Below the pieces are notes generated by a model. That model was given only the letters and a program-made list of their open reading frames with translations. It was not told the origin of the DNA and did not search any database. Positions 10,648-22,600 of a stretch of 64,000 bases of DNA are shown one piece after another (the first letter of the stretch is position 1; the number at the start of each line of letters is the position of its first letter). The translations under genes and the position numbers were made by a program. Origin of the DNA: Dreissena polymorpha (taxonomy: Eukaryota; Mollusca; Bivalvia; Myida; Dreissenidae); the NCBI RefSeq assembly GCF_020536995.1, contig NC_068358.1, forward strand, positions 47,091,082 to 47,155,081, given 5' to 3'.

Positions 10648-13600
10648 CTACTTCTTGCCAGAGAGCTGAGAAAATGATCCGCTTGGTTTCAGCCCTGTCT
10701 GAGTTCCTCCTCTGAAATGTGCAAGAAAAAGGTGACAACAAAATGTAAACTACAGATGCCTACATTTTGCATGTTGAGCTCATTTTCAGGCTAAAATATA
10801 GCACACCTTATTTTGAAAACATTTAAAGTGAAATATGTTGTGATTAAAAATAATGCCTGTTTAAACAGCAATATAGTAGAATAAAAATTACATTTTCAAC
10901 ACAAATATTTCTATACAATAACATATGAATGAAAATAAAACAACCAACACTTTATATGCACTTGATTAGACTGATGGTCAAGAACACAGAAATGGCAAAC
11001 ACATACTTTGCTGAAGTAATTGCGCCTTTTTTCCGTAGCCCAGTTGGTTGTGACTGTGTCTGTGCAGGTACAGGCTTCCTATTATGCAAGAAGATACAAC
11101 CAATGTGTCTTGTTCTGAGAAAACTGGGCATAATGCATGTGCGTAAAGTGTTGTCCCAGATTAGCCTGTGCAGTCTGCACAGGCTTATCAGGAACGACAC
11201 TTTCCATTTAAACTAGATTTTCTGTAAAAAGGGACTTCCTTTAAACGAAAAAATACCATTAAAGCGAAAAGTGTTGTCCCTGATTAGCCTGTGCGGACTT
11301 CACATGCTAATCTGGGATGACGCTTTACACACATGCATTATGCCCAGTTTTCTCAAAACAAGACACAAATTATAATAACATCAAATATCATACATATTAT
11401 TAAAGCTGGACTGGATCCAGTATTAAACCAAAGTATGCAAAATAAAACATACAGAATTTACACTTAAATAAAATGGAGCAAATAATGAAACATACTAATT
11501 TTGTTCCACAAACATGATTGCCTCTCATAGATCCCAAACTCAACCATTAAAACTATAAAACTAACTTTTTATCGGACTTTCCTTTAAAAACTTTCCCCAC
11601 ATCTATCTGAGTAGTGGATGAGATAGAATCAATAGGGTGATCACCAGTGACACTCAGTTCTGCATCCAACTCCAGTCGCAGCGGAGCATACATGGTGAAC
11701 CATTGCTGAAAAGGTTATGAAAAACATTTACAAGAATATGTTAAAGTGCAGTTGTAGGTTATTTGCTTAAAAGGCTTCACAAGAAAAGTATCTACAAAGT
11801 AAAAAAAAACGCAACAGATGAAATATAGCTTTAATGATATAACAAAATATGTCAACTATTGTTTTTATTGTATTGGTTTGCTTAGTATATATAACCAGTC
11901 TCAACAGCCTGATTATTAATCTTACACATTTTTTTCAAAGACCTTTAATTGTGTACAGTATTGTAACCTATTGTTTGTTTATACAAAAGTAACATGTATT
12001 ATGTCAAAGTATTTCCCATTTTGTAGCACAAGCTTCTTGTTTTGTAACTGTTTCCTAGGTTACATAATAACGGACTAGCAGTTTATAAATCTGATTATGC
12101 AAACACATATTGCAATTTAACATGTGTAAGCCAAGTTGGCCACCAACTTTTATTTAAATTGATTCCCCATAGAATTGATATATTCTTTACAAGGAATGGT
12201 AATACCATAAGTTTGCGTATATGAAAGTTTATCTGAGTATTTTACGGTAAAGTAAATGCCTTTTTTATTCTTCATAAGTAATGTGTACCTTAGCTTGCTG
12301 ACAAAGGCCTATGTCTGTGAATGCATATTGCCATTGTGGTAGGCCCAGGTGCATGATCATAAGGCGATAGTATGATGTGAACGATTCCGTGATATAATGC
12401 CAGCGAAGGGCTCTGTCCAAAAACCAGATCTCTATTTTAGGGTCTGCTCCGCCTGTTAACAGAAAATACTGTAAACTTAAATTCAAAATAATTTTTTTTT
12501 TAGTTTATTAATCTGAATTGTTATAAATTACTTTTTACCTACAAGAAAATCCTACCCATGTAATTACAAAATAATGTGAATATCCAGTAGATTAATGCAA
12601 GAACACTTTCAGTTTTGATGTGACAAAGCACGGCATGTGGCAATGCCAGTAAATAATACACTTGCCAGTAAATATTAACTCTTTCAGTGCAGGAACCGAA
12701 TTTTGAAGGCGTTTGCAAACAGTTTTGATCCAGATGAGACGCCACAGAATGTGGCGTCTCATCAGGATCCAAACTGTTTACTATTCTGATAGTATTCTTT
12801 GGAAAAAAAATTCGAAAAAAATGCTTTTTTTAGAAATTCAGCAGACGACATTTAAGCAGACGACACATTTCCCAGCAAGTAAAGGGTTAAGATTACCTCA
12901 TTATTTAACAAAACCAATAGGGAGATTTTGGGTATATTCATATACATGAACATAATATATGGAATATTATATAACCTTCACTTTAAAGTGGTAGTTGATT
13001 TTTTTTTCAAAAATGACCACCTTGGAAACAAAAAGCAGTAATTAATGAAATGCAACATCTAAATAAAATATACTCATTAGCAACACAATGAGAAACTAGA
13101 ATGAAATATTGTGACAAACATAAAATGTACATATTTGTGCAACGTTTATAAACTTGTATGATATACAATTGATGTAGTATAATATGTGCAAAATCCTATT
13201 CAATACATTTTTAATAGATTATAAAAAGGTAAAATCTGGCAAAATTGATCTTATAATAAAAAGAAACAAAAAAGCAAAGTGTGTAAAGATAAAAAAAATT
13301 AAAGCAATCGTGAATGAAAAAGCACCACAGAAAAAAGGCATTACATTCAGACATACTGGTAAGTACTTTAATTTCAAGTTAAGGCACCTAAGTGGAATGG
13401 CATATATAATTAAATGTAGTCAATCAAGCAGTTTTTGTATGTGAAAACATTACCATTTCAGGAATGAAAATGATACCTCAAAAGTATAAAACAAGGGCAC
13501 CGCATAACGGGTGCAAAGCTCGGCTGCGAAAGCTTGTCAGAATTTTTTTTTTTTAGAGGTCACAGTGACCTTGACCTTTGACTTAGTGACCCCAAATGGG

Positions 13601-16600
13601 TGTGGCGTGTAAAACTCATCAAGGTGCATCTACATATGAAGTTTCAAAGTTGTAGGTGGAAGCACTTTGATTTTTGAGCGAATGTAGAGGTTAATGTTAA
13701 AGTTTTATATTAGAGGTCACAGTGACCTTGACCTTTGACCTAGTAACCCAAAAGTGGGTGTGGCGTGAAGAACTCATCAAGGTGCATCTACATATGAAAT
13801 TTCAAAGTTGTAGGTGGAAGCACTTTGATTTTAGAGCCTATGTTAAGTTTTATATAAGAGGTCACAGTGACCTTGACCTTTGACCTAGTGACCCAAAAAT
13901 GGGTGTGGCGTGTAGAACTCATCAAGGTGCATGTACATATGAAATTTATAAGTTGTAGGTGGAAGCACTTTGATTTTATAGCCTATATTACAGTTTTATA
14001 TTAGAGGTCACAGTGACCTTGACCTTTGACCTAGTGACCCAAAAATGAAAAATGGGTGTGGCGTGAAGAACTCATCAAGGTGCATCTACATATGAAGTTT
14101 AAAAGTTGTAGGTGAAAGCACTTTGATTTTAGAGCCTATGTTAAAGTTTTATATTAGAGGTCACAATGACCTTGACCTTTGACCTAGTGACCCAAAAATT
14201 GGTGTGGCATGAAGAACTCATCAAGGTGCATCTACATATGAAGTTTCATAGTTGTAGGTGGAAGCACTTTGATTTTAGAGCCTGTGTTTAAGTTTGATAT
14301 TAGAGGTCACAGTGACCTTGACCTTTGACCTAGTGACCCAAAAATGGGAGTGGCGTGTAGACCTCATCAAGGTGAATCTACATATGAAGTTTCAAAGTTG
14401 TAGGTGGAAGCACTTTGATTTTAGAGCCAATGTTAAGGTTTAAGTACGACGCCTACGGCGGTTGGCGGACTATGGACGGCGGACGACAAGCTGGATATGA
14501 AAAAACCTCGGGTTTTCACCGGAAACAGCCGAGCTAATAAAAAAAACTGAGTTACAACTTGGGTCAATGCTGAAAGGGATTATATTCAACAAAAAGTAAG
14601 TCAGTGCAAATACCGAGAAAGCAAATAACAAGATCTTATATAACTAGCCAAATCAACCATAATCAAGTCCCACACAATGCACATCCCTCTGGGAGGTCAC
14701 AAGAAACATGGAACAAAGGTAGCCTGTATGCAAACGGCAACCAAATCACTTGCATTTGCTTTAAATGGCAAATAAAAAAATCTGTTTTTGCTTGTAACAA
14801 AATCTGGCTAAACTATAACTTCCAATGAAAGCGCGCCACAAAATATGTCAGCATACACATAGTTTTTGTTGAACAACATTGCAACATACATTTTGAGAAT
14901 GGTGCTATGAGAATAAAATATGCATATAGATTATTAATAAATTAAATATAGATGTCACCCAGGAGCTCATATTCAACACTCCAGTAATCAAGGAATGGTA
15001 GTCAAGACACTCATTCATATACATATGATAAGGAACTCCTTACAAAAAAGAAACCGTCGGAGACAGGTGATGCTCCCCAAAGTTTTTTTTGGTCACAATA
15101 TTGCACTATATATTCAGATAAAAGGAAACGTCTTGAGGGCACAGTATTTGGGGGGACAAGAATTTTTTTATAGAAAATTTCAAAGGGCCATAACTCTGTG
15201 AAAAATCATCCGACCAGAACCCGCTGATAATATGCACATCTCCTCTTGTTAGTGAAGCTTCCCATAAAGTTTCATTGAATTCCGGTCATTAGTTGCTGGG
15301 AAATAGCCCGGACAATAATTGTGCACGGACGGACAGACAGACGCACACACGGACAGACGAAGCGGTGACTATATGCTGCCCCCAAAATAAATTTTGGGGG
15401 AGCATAAAAAAGTATATACGAGCCGCATAATGCAAATATTGGTCTTATGCCATAGTTAGTGTATCTGCACACCAGCCTGTGCGATCGGGCAGTCTGGTAA
15501 GGATCTACCCTGTCTGCTAATAAGACAACAAAACCTTGCATGATTTTATATTGAACTGAGTAGCTTCAGAACAGTCAAATAGGCAGGCTGTTCTGCAGCT
15601 ACACTGATTGCATATGGCATGTGCGTAAAGTGTCTTCCCAGATTAGCCTGTGCAGTCCACACAGGCTAATCAGGGACGACACTTTCCGCCTAAATTGGAT
15701 TTTTGGCAAGAAGAGACTTTGTTTAAACGAAAAATGTCATAAAAGCGGAAAGTGTCGTCCCTGATTAGCCTGTGAGGACTGCACAGGCTAATCTGGGACG
15801 ACACTTTACGCACATGCATTAAGCCCAGTTTTCTCAGAACACGACTCAAATATGCAGGCTGTTTTTGAGCTACACTGATTGCATATGGCATAAGACCCAT
15901 TTTTGAATGATGCAGGTCATTATTTTGCATATAGATAAAACTAACAGCAGTCTCTCAAATACAATGCTTAAAAAAGCTGTTCTTATTATAAACAAAGATT
16001 TCAGGTAGTTTTGTAATTTGAAATCAATGATTTATGTATATATTTACCAATGAAGACATAGGCCATACTGATGCAACATTATTAAAGAATTTTATTATAT
16101 TTTTTCAGTTTGCTAATAAAAAAGCAACAAATCAAAAATGAAAATTAATATTCTTACAAGCCTAACACATTGTGTGGAAACCGAAGGTTCCACAAGAACT
16201 ACCATGGTATTTATTTATCTTGATCACTGGAATGCTGACTAATGTTTCAAAGAACAAAAACTGAATATTTCTGTGGCTTGACCATTACCGAAATTCATAA
16301 AATCAGATGTGTACACTTTTTCAACAATTTCAGCTGATTCCTTAAATTCTGGAACTAAAAAATATCACAAATGTTAAAATTATAATAAATGCCTGGCATA
16401 ACATGAATCAAGCTTAAATCGGAATTTTGTCATTTAAACATAACTATTTTGTATTGATTTTAACGTTGAACAGTTTTAGACACAATGTAAGAACAATTTT
16501 ATTTTTCATCATTTTCTGTTGAAGGCTTACAGTAAGTCAGAATAACATGGAATTACTTTCCTTATATTGTTATTTTAAGGTATGGAGAAACTAGTTAAAA

Positions 16601-19600
16601 GAAAAAACTGCTATGCATTACAGCAACGAGTATATTAGTGGTTATTGACGAAATTCTTTAACTCTTTCAGTGCTGGAACCGAATATTGAAGGCCTTTGCA
16701 AACAGTTTGGATTCAGATGAGACGCCACAGAACATGGCGTCTCATCAGATCAGGATCCAAACCGTTTGCTATTCTTATAGTATTCTTTGAAAAAAATCGA
16801 AGAAAATGCTTATTTAAGAAGTTCAGCAGACGACATTTTAGCAGACGACAAATTTCCCAGCATGCAAAGGGCTAAAGAACATGCTCACTGTGTATGTATT
16901 GTATTCAAACAAGCACAATGATACTCCTGACTTAGAAAATTCTGACAAATATATGTTTGTTTATTGACAATCATCAATCAAAATATATTAAACAAGAGCA
17001 CCGCATAACGGGTGCCAACGCTTGGCTGTGGGTGACCTTGATCTTTGACCTAGTGACCAAAAAATGGGTGTGGCGTGTAGAACTCATCAAGGTGCGTCTG
17101 CATATGAAGTTTCAAGTTGTAGGTGGAAGCATTAGATTTTAGAGCCAATATTAAGGTTTTAGCACGCGGACGCCGGAAAACGAGCTGGCTATGACAATGG
17201 GTTTTCTCAGAAAACAGCAACGCTAAACATTGAGCACTTGTAACGCTTTTCAAAAATAATTTAGCTAAACATGTTTAACAGACACAGCTTTCACACTTCT
17301 ATTGAAATTCATAAGCCAGTCTGGAGCTATGGCATGATTGCTTTTGCTTCAAGAGATCAGGAGTTCCAAACCCATGACAGGAACATGTTTAAACTTAACT
17401 TTATCTACGAGTATGTCCTTGTTGTTATATTTTTTTAATTCTATTTCAAATATCACTTTTTTTTTAAAATCATTTATATTTACAGGAAAATAAATGTGAA
17501 ATAAAGGTATTAAAAGCAATAATAAATAAATAGATAAGTAATATTTTAGTATTTATACTAATGCTGACTTTTGGTTGTCAATAATACGGCTAGTAAAAAG
17601 AATTTGTATAAGAAGAACATAAAGCAAATTGATTAAAGAGACTGCTTCATGGCTTAGTGTTAATTAAACAAGAACACGAGTCAAAACCTTCCAATTCTTC
17701 ATCTTCATCTTCCAAAACTGTGAACATGGTAGTCATTTTATTTTCAGACAAATTGTTGTTTTTATGATTTTTGTGAATTTTTGGTGCACAAAATAACAAG
17801 GTTTTTCAAGGTTTTACCAGGTAGTTGTTTTATATAAAAAAATCAGTACATTATCTGAGATTCAATATCTGAAGTTTCAAGTTTGCACATTCAATGAGCC
17901 TTCATTCCAGACATATGAATATGAATTACAATTTATTGTTAAACAACAAACGTAAGTTTAAGACAATTTTTTTCTCACAGCCAAAAACTGTGAAAATGCC
18001 GCTTTAAAACATATGATTTACCAATATCCTGTTGTTATTACCTGTCTTGTTTTCTTTATATACCAGACAGACTTTTCCATATCCATCACAGGGATCCAGT
18101 TCAAATATTCGGCACCGTGTATCCCACGAAGGCCTCTCTGTGCCTGACACAATAACAACAAAACATGTACTTGTAAAAACAGTAAATAGGGTCATGTCGC
18201 TAAATTGTTTGCATTACATTTTGGATGTATTTTTGAGTTGATGAATTATTATTTTTAAACGATAACAATTTTCAAGAAATTTTAATATGAAGACTGACAA
18301 AATTTTTTGACAGAACAACAGACAGACAGAAGGACAAAAAGACAGACAGACAGATGGACGGACAGGAAGGCAGACAGGCATGCCAACGGGCCACCAACTG
18401 GCAGACAGACAGATGGACGGACCGACAGAAGGACAGATAGACAGATGGGTGGACAAGAAGGGAGACAGGCATGCAAACGGGCCACCAATTGGCAGACAGA
18501 CAGATGGGCAGACAGACAGACAAATCAAGTGAAGCACTATCAAAGAACTTATACTAGTTTTCTAAATTGTTACCTGAAGTCTCGTCTTCACAATCAGAGT
18601 CCATATCTAGGTCAGAGAGGCTTGGATTGACCAGGGTCTTGTTGACCTCCCCTCCAACCTTGAGGAGCTTTGCCATCGAGTTCAGATGCATTCTCCCCAC
18701 TGGTATAGGGCCATCTGTTCAGGTAACAAAGGCATTTGTTTTTTTATTATCATTTTTTAACAATCAATCAACCATGATTTTGAGTTTTGATGCAGAAAAT
18801 CAATAGCCATTCAACACAATTATTATTTTTTGTTTAATTGCTAATAAACAATCATTATATAAAATCTTTTTAATTCCATCATGACATGACAATTGTTCAG
18901 GGATGTTGAAATAAATGTGATCAGCTCTGCTTTTAATTGTTTTACAAAGATAATTTCACTATTTTCGATTGGAACAAAATTAACAATTATGATTATGGTT
19001 CGATTGTTCAAACATCTAAATGGATAAATATCAGAAGAACATTTTGTCCAAGTTCATCCAGAAATGATCTCAAATATCTAAAAACTTTAAAAGCAAGTAA
19101 GGACATTTTAAATTTACCTTTTTTATGAAATTATTCCTGAACAATGCACCCTTAAATGTTAGAATATAATGCAAACATTCATTTCTTAATAAAGGCTTGT
19201 GTTTCTAAATCTTACTGTCTATCTTCACACTCCATGTCAGCAAAAACCCATCTGATGTCATGTAAAAGTTTTTTAAATCTTCTGGTAGGAAAACTGTATT
19301 TTTCTACAAAATATATTATAAAAGATTAATGAAAGTTAACAGTCATGCATTTTTTCAATAATTTATCTGTTATCAACAAAGCTTTTAATAAATAATGTAA
19401 TAGCAAACATATAATTTACCATCAATAAATAATTTTATTTGTTGAGCAGAACTTAAAATTTTGTGAACAACAAACAGTGGCTGCAAGCTCTCCTAGGGAT
19501 TTACAAACTACATGTAGTACCATTAACTTAATTTATATATCAGTTTTTCAGATAATTCGTGTGAGCACAACTTTTTCTTGAAGTCTTTGATTCAAACTCC

Positions 19601-22600
19601 ATCAGAGTTTCCACATATTCTTGGTTTTATGTTTATCTTGAGCTCTTTCATAAATTGTAACAAATGAAGCCACAACAACTTTAAGTTTTGTCAAGTCTGC
19701 TTGATGTTTAATTTATTTGTTTTACACATGAGTTTGGAGAGCACACATTTAAAGTTTGCATGTGTCATTTGTTGAACATCAAAGTGTTGTTTATTACGTA
19801 CACATAAATGTCAACAATTCTTTATATTTGCTTTAGAAAATTACAATACTACCTGTTCCCATGCCAACAGTGCTGATCTGTCTGATGGTTTCCGAGGCTC
19901 TAACTCCAGTTTGCAAACACCGGTCTTCTTTTCTGAAAGGAAGAAAAAACAACATCTTATTATGCACAACACTTATGCGATGATGAGGCAATAAGCAACG
20001 TAACTGATAGTTACTTTTCCTGTGAAACAATAAACATTAAAACTTATAGTCTAATGACAGTGATAGCATCCCAGTTGCAGAAATTCTAGCAAAATATATT
20101 TAAATAACATTTCACTGTCAGAATCAGTTAATACTCTAGTTAAAACTGAACCAATAAGGCAGACAATATGGCACGCATTTAATAAAACTAATATATTTTA
20201 ATATATTTTTTGCAAACAGAATAGTCATAAATATACATTGTTTTATTAACTACTGTCAACAGTATATACTTATATAAATATTGCATCATATGAGGGCAAT
20301 AGGGCATTTTGTCCTCCTGAGGAAAAACTGTATTTTAAGGGTTTGCAAATGCAGACTTGTCCCAGTAAGTCCAAGCCAGGAGCTATGCAAATATTGGGAG
20401 ACTACGGATTTTACCCTTGCCATTGTCCTATTGAGCTTAATGATTTATAGATAATAAGATATAGGGGGTATAAACTGTTGTAAATTTTAAGTGGTTTGTT
20501 ATAAAATCCTCCTTTCACAAATAAATCAATTTTTTGTCAGAATATTTCACATGTAATGTTATTGAACAAAACATTCATCTTTTGTAACAAAACAACTTAA
20601 TTTGCCTAACACCAATGGTAAGTATCATCATTCTGTAACATCATAAGTGCACGGTCTTTTCATAGCAATTGCTTGCCAGCTGTCCGTCAAATTTCAAGAT
20701 TTCATGATTTATTAGATAACATGTAAATAAAGGCCTCCGGCCCAAAATACAGCATTCATTTACAATAACATTATTCAATGATAAATTCTTGTCTATTATG
20801 GTATTAGAGGTTTACATAATAACAGAACAAATTATGGATCAATAACCAACTTACATGTAGTATCTCAAAGACTTAAGCACTCTAAATATGCAGTGTTACA
20901 GTTTTGTTTTTGATTAAGAGAAAATAATAATATCATTTTTTATGGAATAGTTTTGCCTAAATGTACAACTTAAAACCAAAAGTAAACAATCTCAATATTC
21001 TCTGCGCTACTAAGCTTCATTCAGCAATCAAGTTGCCCATGCTTTACAGACACATGCCGTGCTAGAGGCATAGGCTATTTTGACACTTTATCAGGAAAAA
21101 GGATTAACATGACTACATTAGCACATATTACTTGTCAATTGTCTTTGTAAACATCATATGAACAGAATAATTCAGAACACATTTCAGATTGCAAATTGAT
21201 TAAACAAAATTTGAAATAATGACATAAAATAATATTGTATTTAAACATAACCAAATACTTAACAAAATGAGATTAGTAAAAAAATTATACAACAATAAAA
21301 AGGTCAGTTCTACATCTACATCTACATTGTACATCGCTGCAATCACGCATGATCATTATGCGACGGGTTGTGAAAGAATAAGAATAAAGAATGAAGGAAA
21401 GTAAAGTAAGAAAAGCTTGTATTTTAAAGACAGAAGGAAAGTAAAGCAGAACACCAGCTACGTTTCGCCCTTCTCCCTCATGCCTCTCCGACTACGGTGG
21501 CCTCTGAGAGGATTGAACCTCAACCGGCACAGCCAAGAGGGGTCATTAGGAGTTACTTTGTAGCTGGCGCTGACAAGTTATTCAGAATCTGGTTGTTGCT
21601 AGCCCCCGCTTGAAGGATACCAAGTCGGGAGATTCAGCGATGATGGAGGCTGGTAGGTTGTTCCAGGTGGCAATGATACTTGGAAAAAAGCTGTGGCGAT
21701 AGTATGAAAAGGATGTCGATAATGGCAGGAACTTGATGGTGTGGTTTGCTCGTGTCCGGCTTGAGCTAGGGGAAAGGTATTTCGAAACTGGTATGTCCAT
21801 GAGGTCGTTGGTTATCTTATAAACCATTGTGAGCTTGGCTTTGGTTCTTCTGGACTCTAGAGTTTCCCACTGTAGGTGTTCGAGCATTGATGTGACGCTA
21901 CTGGTGTTGTGATATCTGTTCGTCACATAGCGGGCTGCTTGTCTTTGGACCATCTCCAGGTCATGGATCTGCTCCTTATTGTATGGGCGCCACACAGTGC
22001 AACAGTACTTAAGGTTGGGGCGAACAAGGGAAAAGTATGCTGCACTTTTTGCCTCCTCGTTGCCTATCCGTAAGTTCCTGCGTAGGAAACCAAGGGAACT
22101 GTAAGTTGCCTTTCTTGATCACTTTTTGAATATGTGGCTTCCAGGACATGTCCTTTGTCAGCTCCACCCCAAGGTATTTTGATGCTTCTTCACATGCAAG
22201 CGTGTGGCCTTTGAGGGTGTAACTGTATAGGATTGGTGATGGCTTTCTGCACACTCGCAAAATGCAGCACTTCTCTGGGTTAAAGGACATTCCCCCGAGC
22301 TTCTCCCAGTCCCACAGACGACGGAGGTCTTCCTGAAGCACTTCACTGTCCCGCTCCGAGGATATTTCTCTGTATACTTCACAGTCATCTGCGAAAAGCC
22401 TATTCTTGGAAGAGACTTTAAGGGGTAGGTCGTTAATGTAGACAAGGAAGAGGATCGGTCCCAGAACGCTTCCCTGGGGCACTCCACTGACTACTGGGGC
22501 GGGATCTGAGATTGCTCCGTCAACTATCATATCCGTGCTGTTTTCCATAAACTGTGAAGTCTGTGCGGACAACTCATCGCCCATCGACTGATAGTCGGCT

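Noticed and set aside
10929-11216. Overlapping plus and minus frames of 95 and 82 codons
   Set aside because: They come from the palindromic family B MITE at 11105-11367.
13184-13444. Lysine-rich 86-codon frame in a TPGS2 intron
   Set aside because: A-rich composition explains it; no domain, splice context or repeat of known coding type.
18214-18630. Cys/Ser/Leu-rich and Asp/Arg/Thr-rich frames
   Set aside because: Produced by the GACA minisatellite inside a TPGS2 intron.
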